A stretch of 64,000 nucleotides of DNA from Eubacterium sp. (GTDB lineage Bacteria > Bacillota > Clostridia > Lachnospirales > Lachnospiraceae). The stretch lies in the NCBI GenBank assembly GCA_016292095.1, contig JAEFAB010000074.1, positions 1 to 64,000 of the forward strand, written 5' to 3'. The notes below the pieces were generated by a model, which did not search any database, was not told the DNA's origin, and saw only the letters and a list, made by a program, of their open reading frames with translations. This document shows positions 26,973-34,971 of this stretch, piece by piece. Every line of letters begins with the position of its first letter. The stretch's first letter is position 1. The position numbers and the translations under genes were made by a program.

Positions 26973-27001
26973 ATTATAACACAGCCAAAATTAAATTGCA
27001 A
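26973..27001 (-). promoter_or_regulatory. Promoter of trxA
   Basis: On the minus strand TTGCAA (27001-26996), a 17-base spacer and TATAAT (26978-26973) form a near-consensus promoter. It lies at the edge of the 63-bp tandem array region. Confidence 0.7.
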
Positions 27002-27099
27002 GCAATTTAATTTTATGCATTTTATTTTTTTCATATATTTCGTATTTTCTTGTTCTATACGGTATCATTTTCTTATAATCGCGGCATGGCGAGCCGTAT

Positions 27100-27495
27100 A
27101 TTTCGTGTTTTCCCATTCTATACGGCACACATCCTTATGATTCGTCAAGAATTGAACCACATATTTCGTGTTTTCTCATTCTATACGGCACGCATCCTCA
27201 TGACTCGTCAAAAATCGAACCACATATTTCGTGTTTTCTCATTCTATACGGCACGCATCCTCATGACTCGTCAAAAATCGAACCACATATTTCACATTTT
27301 CTCATTCTATACGGCACGCATCCTCATGACTCGTCAAGAATTGAACCACATATTTCGCGTTTTCTCATTCTATACAGCACGCATCCTTATGACTCGTCAA
27401 GAATTGAACCACATATTTCGCGTTTTCCCATTCTATACGGCACACATCCTTATGACTCGTCAAGAATCGAACCACATATTTCACATTTTCTCTTC
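27100..27495. repeat. Tandem array of a 63-bp repeat (six copies plus partial)
   Basis: The segment ATTCTATACGGCAC recurs at about 27115, 27178, 27241, 27304, 27367 and 27430, with a decayed copy at each edge: a constant 63-bp period. Each copy reads roughly CATATTTCGTGTTTTCTCATTCTATACGGCACGCATCCTCATGACTCGTCAARAATYGAAC. Copies differ at a few sites (CGTG, CGCG or CACA after ATATTT; CTCAT or CCCAT). Because 63 is divisible by three, a 211-aa frame runs through it, but that has no ribosome site and continues antisense into the peptidase gene. The array fills the gap between the M18 peptidase stop and the trxA promoter. It is not related in sequence to the GTACAC arrays. Confidence 0.9.
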
Positions 27496-27505
27496 CTATA
27501 CTGTT

Positions 27506-28894
27506 TTATGCGTCCTTCAGGAAAGCTTTGTAGCACTTGTATGTTTCGTACACATCTGCTTTGCTGGTGATTTCCCACGGAGCATGCATATTGAGAACTG
27601 CTACACCACAGTCAATGACTTCCATGCCGTACAGAGAAAGAATATATGCGATGGTTCCGCCGCCGCCTTTATCTACCTTTCCTAATTCGGCAAGCTGAAA
27701 CTGAACATTATTTTCGTCCATGATTTTACGAAGTGCTGCAAGATATTCCGCATTGGCGTCGTTAGAGCCGGACTTTCCTCTGGCACCTGTAAACTTGTTG
27801 AAGACCACACCTCTGCCCAAGAATGAGGCACTTCTCTTTTCAAAAGCATCTGCAAACAATGGGTCGAATCCTGCATTTACATCAGAAGAAAGCATTCTGC
27901 TGTTCTTTAAGCAACGACGCAATATAAGATCGTTGTATTCGCCCTGTAAGTTCAACAATTCTGCTACGACATTTTCAAAGAAATGAGACTGCATTCCGGT
28001 AGCACCTACGCTTCCGATTTCTTCTTTATCTACTAAGAGACAGCAAGCACTCTTTTCTAACTCCGTTGCTTCCAACATAGCAATCAGGGATGTATAAGAA
28101 CAAACTCTATCGTCCTGACCGTAGGACATTACCATACTCTTATCAAAGCCTAATTCCCTGGCACGTCCTGCAGGAACCACTTCCAATTCTGCGGAAAGGA
28201 AATCTTCCTCTTCAATATCATAATTCTTTTTCAGAATATCCAAGACACCTAATTTCACGGCATCCTTTTCTTCTGTATCCAACGGCATATTTCCTACCAA
28301 TACATCCAGGTTTTCCCCTTCAATGACCTTTGCGGCTTTCTTATCCATCTGGTCTGCTGCAAGGTGAATTAATAAATCCGATACACAGAATACAGGATCT
28401 TCCGGTTTTTCACCAATAGCGATTTCCACAACCGTTCCGTCCTTCTTTGCAACCACACCGTGGATTGCCAATGGAATTGTTACCCACTGATATTTCTTGA
28501 TTCCACCATAATAATGGGTATCTAAATACGCCATATCTTCATTTTCATAAAGAGGGTTCTGTTTCACATCCATTCGTGGTGAATCAATGTGTGCCCCTAA
28601 AATATTCATTCCTTCACTTAAGGATTTTTTTCCAATCTGGAATAATGCAACCGCTTTATTCATATTAACGGCATAAACCTTGTCTCCGGTCTTTAATGCG
28701 ACACCTTTTTCCAATGCTTCTTCCAGAGAAATGTATCCGGCTTCCTTTGCCTGCTTCACAATTTCCTTAACACATTCTCTTTCTGTCTTGCATTCTGACA
28801 AAAAGTCAATATAATTCGCATTCAGCTGATTCAGTTCTGCCTTTGCTTTTTCATCATATGTGGTCCAAACACTCTTTCTTTCCACTTTCGTCAC
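27506..28894 (-). CDS. M18 family aspartyl-type aminopeptidase
   Basis: The 462-residue metallopeptidase has the M18 core: LGAHIDSPRMDVKQNP (metal-binding His/Asp), LLVDKEEIGSVGATG (catalytic Glu pair), SSDVNAGFDP and the C-terminal NMHAPWEITSKADVYE with the last metal-binding His. It should be a large cytoplasmic oligomer that trims N-terminal residues, often acidic ones, from peptides. No signal peptide is present. A promoter lies within the terminator region of the preceding NUDIX gene, and the 63-bp repeat array begins about 10 bases after its stop. Confidence 0.93.
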   Translation of the reverse strand: MTKVERKSVWTTYDEKAKAELNQLNANYIDFLSECKTERECVKEIVKQAKEAGYISLEEALEKGVALKTGDKVYAVNMNKAVALFQIGKKSLSEGMNILGAHIDSPRMDVKQNPLYENEDMAYLDTHYYGGIKKYQWVTIPLAIHGVVAKKDGTVVEIAIGEKPEDPVFCVSDLLIHLAADQMDKKAAKVIEGENLDVLVGNMPLDTEEKDAVKLGVLDILKKNYDIEEEDFLSAELEVVPAGRARELGFDKSMVMSYGQDDRVCSYTSLIAMLEATELEKSACCLLVDKEEIGSVGATGMQSHFFENVVAELLNLQGEYNDLILRRCLKNSRMLSSDVNAGFDPLFADAFEKRSASFLGRGVVFNKFTGARGKSGSNDANAEYLAALRKIMDENNVQFQLAELGKVDKGGGGTIAYILSLYGMEVIDCGVAVLNMHAPWEITSKADVYETYKCYKAFLKDA

Positions 28895-28944
28895 CTTCCT
28901 CTCTATCTGTGTCTTTATTATTTCAAATCACACAGCTAATATTC

Positions 28945-28972
28945 ATTATACTAAAAACGCAGGCATTTTCAA
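28945..28972 (-). promoter_or_regulatory. Promoter of the M18 peptidase gene
   Basis: TTGAAA (28972-28967), a 16-base spacer and TATAAT (28950-28945) on the minus strand. The -35 box lies inside the right arm of the upstream terminator stem, so termination and initiation signals overlap. Confidence 0.6.
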
Positions 28973-28997
28973 CGTTTCTCCCTTGAAAACCCTGCGT
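28952..28997 (-). terminator. Terminator of the NUDIX gene
   Basis: ACGCAGG(GT)TTTCAA pairs with TTGAAA(TG)CCTGCGT and is followed by TTTTAG on the minus strand, directly after the NUDIX stop. Confidence 0.8.
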
Positions 28998-29002
28998 AAT
29001 TC

Positions 29003-29467
29003 TTAATATTCCTTTAACACACTTTCTACCAGATTTTCTCCTTCATATCGAACCTTTAACGTGAAGAACCGGTCATCTTTCAACAGCTTGCGCAAAAAAA
29101 TTTTATCCCCTTCCCAAAGGTTCAGGTTCAAAAGTTCTTCCTGAGGAATCCACTGCAAATCACCTTCATCACATTCCTGAAGTTCACCTTGAAATCCGGA
29201 TGCATCAAAAAGATACATATATTCTGTAATCCATTCATTGGAAATAAAAGTAATGACACCTCGGAGCCGATATTCGGTCAACGTCAATCCTGTTTCTTCC
29301 TGGACTTCTCGAAGCATACATTCTTCCGGAGTTTCATTTTCTTCAAACTTGCCGCCCACACCAATCCATTTTCCTTCATTGATGTCATTCTCTTTCTTGG
29401 TACGGTGAAGCATTAAATATTGATTATCTTTTTTGATATAGCAAAGTGTCGTATTAATATGATTCAT
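29003..29467 (-). CDS. NUDIX hydrolase (MutT-like)
   Basis: The 154-residue protein contains a full NUDIX box, GGKFEENETPEECMLREVQEETGL (quoted in part: GGKFEENETP and REVQEETGL), at about residues 37-60. It starts INTTLCYIKKDNQYLMLHR, typical of the 8-oxo-dGTP diphosphatase branch that cleans oxidised nucleotides, though substrate cannot be fixed from the box alone. It has its own terminator. The upstream gene is a subtilase 52 bases away. Confidence 0.9.
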   Translation of the reverse strand: MNHINTTLCYIKKDNQYLMLHRTKKENDINEGKWIGVGGKFEENETPEECMLREVQEETGLTLTEYRLRGVITFISNEWITEYMYLFDASGFQGELQECDEGDLQWIPQEELLNLNLWEGDKIFLRKLLKDDRFFTLKVRYEGENLVESVLKEY

Positions 29468-29519
29468 TGGTCTCTCTTCCTTTTTTCATAATGATAGCAT
29501 CTGATGATTATTTGTCAAC

Positions 29520-31202
29520 CTATAGACTATTCCTCAAACAGAGTGCACCCCAACCTGCCTGAGGACTTGGTACCATAAGAGTTGCCGGGAGCTGCCTTGC
29601 TCCCCGAATCAGGTACGCCTTCAACCTTTCTCCATACATAAACGGGTCGTTTCCCCGAACAATCCCCCACTCCATCAATAAAGCTGCGCTCCCCGTAACA
29701 AAAGGAGTTGCCATAGAAGTTCCAGTCATCCTCATCAATCCGCCTCCGATTGCTGCTGAAACAATCTCTACTCCCGGTGCTACCAGGTCCGGCTTCACTA
29801 GATTAGTCTCCCTTAAAAAGCCTCTCCCGGAAAACGTTGCCACCGTATCCGTTCTGCTATCATAGGCACCAACAGAGATTGCTTTTAATGAAGTAGATGG
29901 CACCGTCAATGAAGTGAAAGGCTCCGGCATCAAAAAGCCGGTATTTTCATTGACCACTCTTGTTCCGGGAAGCCATAAATCGTAATTACCTACCCGTATT
30001 CTTTCGGGGAAAATCTGAATTGTCCAAATGCCCGGTGTCACATACATTCCCTCCGGGATAAATTCCATATAGATTTCCTGATATTTGCTATAAGGCACCG
30101 GCATCCCGTACAAAACCGCAACATTAGTTTGATCAATTTGAAATTTCCGAACCCGTTCCCCCTCCTGAAGAAAATCCGTCCGTTCCCCCGATGGTGCAAT
30201 TACTTGAACCACGAACACATCACTAAAATCTTTCCACAACTGAATATTGAATCCCCTTTGAAAACCTGATACTTGGAATTCCACTGCCGTTGGGATTCCT
30301 TCCTCCACTACACCACCGGCATGCCCTGTGCCATCTCCTTCATTCCCTGCACCAATTTGCACGGAAATCCTATTGTCATTGATAATCGAATCCAGGTAAG
30401 TATCCAACAAGGAATTTCCATCGTGAGAACCATAAGAATTTCCAAAGCTGATATTCAAAGCAAGTGGCATCTGCATCCTTCGTGCCTCCTGAACAACAAA
30501 ATCTATTCCTTCCATTAGCCTGCTGGTTCTGGGAAACGAATTATCAGAAGCTGTAGCCATCTTCACAATTAGCAAGGAACTCCTTGTGGCAATTCCCAGA
30601 TGCTCTTCCGGATTCTCCGCAAAATTTCCAGCTACAATTCCAGCCACGTGCGTTCCATGCCCAGTCACATCCCTGCTTGGAACAATTTGAAAAGGCTCTG
30701 AACTTTTCAGAGCCTTGTTAATTTCTTCCCTATCGTATATTCTATCCGTCACCTGATCCCAGAGTTTTACAATTCGTGTCGTTCCATCCGGATTGCGAAA
30801 TGCCGGATGAGTGTAATCGATTCCGCTGTCAATCACTCCAACCAGAACACCTTCTCCAGTCAGCCCCAAAGTTCCTTCTACCTGTACTTCATCAATACAA
30901 GATGCCCGTTTTCCTGTAACAATCGAAAACTCCAATGACTTTGGTTTTTCGATGTATATAATTCCCGGAAGACTTGCCAGCGTTTCAATCCATTCTTCCG
31001 CAACTCGAATAATGGCATATCCGTTTTGCAATTCCTTAATTTGAATTCCCGGAATCTCTCTTGCTTCATCGAGACTTTCAAAGCGGATAATCAATTCCCA
31101 TTGTGTTCCATTGATTCCTTCCATTAAACTTTCCGATTTTTCCCGTTCTGGTCCCGATAATTCCAGTGCAAGATTTAATTGATTATCAATTTTTTGGTTC
31201 AT
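29520..31202 (-). CDS. Subtilisin-like (S8) serine protease, Csp-like
   Basis: The 560-residue protease has an N-terminal segment of about 100 residues resembling an I9-type propeptide (GIIYIEKPKSLEF), then the catalytic Asp in GVIDSGIDYTHPAF, His in GHGTHVAGI, oxyanion Asn in GAGNEGDG and Ser in GTSMATPFVTG. A long insertion of about 150 residues separates the Asn and Ser motifs, as in clostridial CspA/B/C germination proteases. No signal peptide is seen, which also fits the Csp group. All three catalytic residues are intact, so it is predicted active. A germination role is inference; no SleC is nearby. Confidence 0.88.
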   Translation of the reverse strand: MNQKIDNQLNLALELSGPEREKSESLMEGINGTQWELIIRFESLDEAREIPGIQIKELQNGYAIIRVAEEWIETLASLPGIIYIEKPKSLEFSIVTGKRASCIDEVQVEGTLGLTGEGVLVGVIDSGIDYTHPAFRNPDGTTRIVKLWDQVTDRIYDREEINKALKSSEPFQIVPSRDVTGHGTHVAGIVAGNFAENPEEHLGIATRSSLLIVKMATASDNSFPRTSRLMEGIDFVVQEARRMQMPLALNISFGNSYGSHDGNSLLDTYLDSIINDNRISVQIGAGNEGDGTGHAGGVVEEGIPTAVEFQVSGFQRGFNIQLWKDFSDVFVVQVIAPSGERTDFLQEGERVRKFQIDQTNVAVLYGMPVPYSKYQEIYMEFIPEGMYVTPGIWTIQIFPERIRVGNYDLWLPGTRVVNENTGFLMPEPFTSLTVPSTSLKAISVGAYDSRTDTVATFSGRGFLRETNLVKPDLVAPGVEIVSAAIGGGLMRMTGTSMATPFVTGSAALLMEWGIVRGNDPFMYGERLKAYLIRGARQLPATLMVPSPQAGWGALCLRNSL

Positions 31203-31268
31203 AGATATTTTCGTTTTTTCTCAGTATATGCACTCGTTAAATAAAATATCCACATACAGAAATCCCGC

Positions 31269-32186
31269 CTATTTCCTTTTCACTTTAACCCCTTTCTTAA
31301 GCCCCTTTACTTTCAGCGACTTATCACAAACAAGCTTTTCTAAATAATTCTGTCCTGTTAAGTCGATGGAAGTCAATTTGTTATTCTGACAATATAATTC
31401 TGAAAATTCCTCACTAGGACTTTCAACGGTTAAACTGCTCAATTCGTTATGATCGCATCGCAGAATCCAAATAAAATCCGAGCAAACTCTCAATGTCTTA
31501 ATCTTATTAAAGGAACAGTCCAAAATTTTTTCAACACACTCCGCATCCTTTGGTAATTGTTTCAGTTGATTATGGTCGCACCACAAATAAGCAAGACAAA
31601 CATTTTCAAAATCCAGACTTTTCAACTTGTTATGACTACAATCAACTCGAATATATCCAAGATTTTTTAATTCTAGTGTTTTCATTCCATTGTTATTGCA
31701 GGAGAAAAATTCCAACATCTCTACTCCTTCAATATGCAATGCAGAAATTTTGTTATAAGAACAATCAAGCTCCGACAGGTTTTTTAATTTGTTCACTGAA
31801 ATTTTTGTAATTTTGTTATAAGAACAATCAAACTCCGACAGGTTTTTTAATTTGTTCACTGAAATTTTTGTAATTTTGTTATCACAAACATTAATTGCTT
31901 CCAATCCTGATAATGAATTGAAACTAATCTTTCCTTTCAGTTTCTTCTTTTTCCAGGTTATTCTCTCCAATCTTCCGGTTTTCTTATTCCATCCGTACTG
32001 TTTTTTATTATTTATATCACTACTGATTTTTGCACCTCGTTTTTTCTGCACCGATATAATTTTCTGCAGATTCCGTATATCCTTTGAATTTTTTGTTTTC
32101 GCTGACACTCCCTGTGTTGCCACCAAGATGGAACACGCAATGACCATTGAAACAACAAGTCTCTTTAAAATTTTCTTACATCTCAT
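31269..32186 (-). CDS. Secreted leucine-rich-repeat protein
   Basis: The ATG at 32186 is preferred because AGGAGG lies 8 bases before it; the frame could also start at a TTG two codons earlier. The 305-residue protein has a signal peptide (about 1-27, ending GVSAKT), a short linker and about nine LRR units with the core LxxLDCSYNxIxxL, in which a Cys often follows Asp. Two adjacent 21-residue units are almost identical (NKITKISVNKLKNLSE), a recent duplication. There is no membrane anchor or sorting signal. LRR proteins of this sort bind proteins or glycans; the partner is unknown. Confidence 0.85.
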   Translation of the reverse strand: MRCKKILKRLVVSMVIACSILVATQGVSAKTKNSKDIRNLQKIISVQKKRGAKISSDINNKKQYGWNKKTGRLERITWKKKKLKGKISFNSLSGLEAINVCDNKITKISVNKLKNLSEFDCSYNKITKISVNKLKNLSELDCSYNKISALHIEGVEMLEFFSCNNNGMKTLELKNLGYIRVDCSHNKLKSLDFENVCLAYLWCDHNQLKQLPKDAECVEKILDCSFNKIKTLRVCSDFIWILRCDHNELSSLTVESPSEEFSELYCQNNKLTSIDLTGQNYLEKLVCDKSLKVKGLKKGVKVKRK

Positions 32187-32248
32187 CCCCAAATCCTCCT
32201 TTTTGTCATTGATATACTATTTAAACGTCAATTTTCTCAACTTTCTTT

Positions 32249-32289
32249 CAAAAAAACAGAGGTTTCAAAACATTCTTTAAAACCTCTGT
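32249..32289 (-). terminator. Terminator of the addB-sufB run
   Basis: ACAGAGGTTT pairs with AAACCTCTGT and is followed by seven T residues on the minus strand, a few bases past the SufB-like stop codon. Confidence 0.88.
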
Positions 32290-32297
32290 ATTAATTC

Positions 32298-33215
32298 TTA
32301 TCTTAAAAATCCATTTACAATCTGTTCTTCTGCTTCTTCTTCAGTCAATCCCAAAGTTTGTAACTTGATGAGCTGTTCCCCTGCAATTTTTCCAATCGCA
32401 GCTTCGTGAATTAAGGAAGCCTCCAAATCATTGGCTGTAATTTCCGGAATGGCACTGATTTTTGCATTGTCCATAATAATGGCATCGCATTCTGAGTGAC
32501 CGTTGCATTTTGCATTTCCATTAATCACAGAATAGAATGTCTGCTTTGAATTATCTTTTGCAACGGAACGGGAAATGACATTGGCACTGGAGCCGTCTCC
32601 ATCCATATCTACATCAAAACGGGTAGTTGCCACCTGATTTCCATGAGTCATTAAACGCTCTGTAATCACAATCTTTGCATCCTTTGCCAGTTTTCCTGTT
32701 GTTACACGGTCTGTGGAATCAATTCCTTTAATCTGAACTGTTTCCATTTCCATATAGCCGCCTTCTTCAATGTTCACCACAGTAGTCGGGTTCATGACAT
32801 TTTCGCCGGTTCCTTCCCCTTTTCCGTAATGCTTTTCCACATATTTTACGCGAGCATTTTTGCCGATATAGAAGGTGTGAATTCCGTCATGTCTGGAACG
32901 TTTGTCCCCACCGTTGTGAATACCGCAACCGGCTACAATCAGTACGTCTGCACCTTCTCCAACATGGAAGTCATTGTAGACGCATTCTTCCAGCCCGGTC
33001 TTACTGATAACAACCGGAATATGAACACTTTCATTCTTTGTTCCCGGCTTGATATAAATGTCAATGCCGTCTTTATCGTCCTTTGTTACAATATCTATAT
33101 TTTCTGTCGTATTACGACTATCTTTCTGACTGTTTGCTCGAATGTTATAAGCTCCTGCCGGAATTTCATGAAGTCCCGTCAACTGCTCAAACAAATCCAT
33201 TTGTATCTGATCCAT
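32298..33215 (-). CDS. SufB/SufD-family Fe-S assembly protein (short form)
   Basis: The 305-residue protein has the SufB/SufD beta-helix core with VVISKTGLEECVYNDFHVGEGADVLIVAGCGIHN and the C-terminal HEAAIGKIAGEQL helix, which contacts the SufC ATPase. It is much shorter than the roughly 470-residue SufB of Bacillus. Only one such scaffold is present, next to a SufC-like ATPase, and neither SufD, SufS nor SufU lies nearby. That matches the reduced two-component SUF-like systems described in anaerobes. It assembles Fe-S clusters in the cytoplasm. It starts 24 bases after the ATPase gene and ends the unit. Confidence 0.85.
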   Translation of the reverse strand: MDQIQMDLFEQLTGLHEIPAGAYNIRANSQKDSRNTTENIDIVTKDDKDGIDIYIKPGTKNESVHIPVVISKTGLEECVYNDFHVGEGADVLIVAGCGIHNGGDKRSRHDGIHTFYIGKNARVKYVEKHYGKGEGTGENVMNPTTVVNIEEGGYMEMETVQIKGIDSTDRVTTGKLAKDAKIVITERLMTHGNQVATTRFDVDMDGDGSSANVISRSVAKDNSKQTFYSVINGNAKCNGHSECDAIIMDNAKISAIPEITANDLEASLIHEAAIGKIAGEQLIKLQTLGLTEEEAEEQIVNGFLR

Positions 33216-33239
33216 CGATTTCCTCCTAGCTCAACCTTC

Positions 33240-33968
33240 CTACGACTGCAGTCTGTCGCAAACGCCGTTTTTACCCGGTCCTAAAACCATTGGCATGATT
33301 TTTTCCTTGGTTCCTTTGGCTTTCACCAATCCGTCGGATAACAGAATAATTTCGTCTGCAATATCCAAAATTCTTTCCTGATGAGAAATAATCAGAATGG
33401 AATTTTTGTTGTTTTTCTGCATTCTTTCAAATACTTTAATGAGACTGTTAAAACTCCAAAGATCAATTCCTGCTTCCGGTTCATCAAATACGGAAAGTTC
33501 TGTTCCTCTGGCAATGATAGTTGCGATTTCGATACGCTTTAATTCACCACCGGATAAACTTCCGTCTACCTCACGGTTGATATAATCCTTAGCACATAAA
33601 CCAACCGCAGATAAATATTCACAGGCTTCCGTAATGGTCAACTGTTTTCCCGCTGCCATACGAAGAAGATCCAATACTTTGATTCCTTTAAATCGAACCG
33701 GCTGCTGGAAAGCAAAACTGATTCCCAATTTTGCACGATCGGAAATCGACATATGAGTGATGTCTGTTCCGTTAAATAAAATCTGACCTTCTGTCGGTTC
33801 AAAAATACCAACGATTAATTTCGCTAATGTGGATTTTCCGGAACCGTTTGGTCCGGTAATTGCTACGAATTTATTCACATCCAGCTTTAAGTTTACGCCG
33901 TTAATAATATGTTTTTCCTGTCCGTTTTCATCACGAACACTGAATTTCACGTTTTTTAATTCAAGCAT
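33240..33968 (-). CDS. sufC: SufC-like ABC ATPase
   Basis: The 242-residue ATPase has Walker A GPNGSGKSTLAKL, Q-loop FAFQQPVRFKG, signature LSGGELKRIEIA, Walker B SVFDEPEAGIDL and the switch His in IISHQ. The DEPEAGID sequence and the KRIE after the signature are those of SufC rather than of transporters. It powers the adjacent SufB-like scaffold. It overlaps the S66 peptidase gene by 8 bases and is followed by the scaffold gene. Confidence 0.92.
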   Translation of the reverse strand: MLELKNVKFSVRDENGQEKHIINGVNLKLDVNKFVAITGPNGSGKSTLAKLIVGIFEPTEGQILFNGTDITHMSISDRAKLGISFAFQQPVRFKGIKVLDLLRMAAGKQLTITEACEYLSAVGLCAKDYINREVDGSLSGGELKRIEIATIIARGTELSVFDEPEAGIDLWSFNSLIKVFERMQKNNKNSILIISHQERILDIADEIILLSDGLVKAKGTKEKIMPMVLGPGKNGVCDRLQS

Positions 33969-34971
33969 ACTTTACTGCTCCCTTTCCATCTTTACTGGTA
34001 ATCGTTGCCTTGGATCCCATAACCATTGGGAACTGTGGGCCTTTATGTCCCACATCCGCATCGAAGATTACCGGCACGTCAAGATCACCTAAAATCGACA
34101 TAATTGCAGTCTGATAATCCTGCTCTATCCAGCTATTATACATCAAAGGTCGTCCAAAAACAAATCCCTTCACGTTTTTAAAGTATCCCTGCTCTTTCAT
34201 CTGCCACAGGTGTGTAATGAGTACCACGTCTTCCATATTGAAGCTTTCCAGCACCCAGATGATTCCATCCTCTGCGTACTTTTCCACAAACTGTTTTCCA
34301 CCGTCATACTTTGTTCCGAGTAAAAAGACAATGACATCAAAACATCCGCCAATGAGTCGTCCGGATATTTCAATTATCTCTTCTCCTCTTCCATTCTTCC
34401 AGCAAACTGCTTCATCCTGATAGTATCCCTCTAAACCGGTTTCATATTCATGACGCTCCGCTTCAAAGTAGTCATAGGACTGCAGTTCTTTTTGTGTTCC
34501 TTCCAGCACCCCCAGATTATCCTTCACGGACTGTCCCCAGGTTTCCATTCCGAAATCGCTGAAGTTACTTCCGTAAATAGCAGCCACATCGCAAGTGGTA
34601 ACAATCGGATAAACCAGACCGGTGTTATCGGAATACCCCTGGAACCATTTTGGATTTTTCTTTATCGCTTCAAAATCCACATTAGAAAGCATTTCCATCA
34701 GATAGTCTCCCCCTGCAGGAGAAAAGATTGCTTTCACCTGTGGGTCTTTTACCAAATCATTAAATACCTCTGCCCTTTCTTTTCCGGAGCCGCAGCATCC
34801 GCGCCAATCGGCAGTAAAGACATTATCGCTAACTTGCACCTGATAGCCTTTTTTCTGAAGATTTTTCACTCCATTCTCAACTCTTACTTTTTTTAATTCA
34901 TCTGTAATTCCGCCGGATGTTCCGGTTACGCCCAAAACATCTCCCGGCTTAATTTTTTCCGGAATAATCAT
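33961..34971 (-). CDS. S66 family LD-carboxypeptidase/MccF-like peptidase
   Basis: The 336-residue protein has the S66 fold with the catalytic Ser in GYSDNTGLVYPI, Glu in WVLESFNMED and His in DADVGHKGPQFP. Relatives either cut the LD bond of recycled muropeptides or, in the MccF branch, cleave peptidyl-nucleotide conjugates. The sequence looks closer to the MccF branch by its length and GYSDNT motif, but the substrate is uncertain. It overlaps addA by 23 bases and sufC by 8 bases, an unusual link between repair, wall-peptide and Fe-S genes. No signal peptide is present. Confidence 0.88.
   Translation of the reverse strand: MIIPEKIKPGDVLGVTGTSGGITDELKKVRVENGVKNLQKKGYQVQVSDNVFTADWRGCCGSGKERAEVFNDLVKDPQVKAIFSPAGGDYLMEMLSNVDFEAIKKNPKWFQGYSDNTGLVYPIVTTCDVAAIYGSNFSDFGMETWGQSVKDNLGVLEGTQKELQSYDYFEAERHEYETGLEGYYQDEAVCWKNGRGEEIIEISGRLIGGCFDVIVFLLGTKYDGGKQFVEKYAEDGIIWVLESFNMEDVVLITHLWQMKEQGYFKNVKGFVFGRPLMYNSWIEQDYQTAIMSILGDLDVPVIFDADVGHKGPQFPMVMGSKATITSKDGKGAVKYA

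Noticed and set aside
27050-27685. 211-aa plus-strand ORF with 21-residue repeats
   Set aside because: The frame is open only because the repeat period is 63 bases. It has no ribosome site and continues antisense through the end of the M18 peptidase gene.
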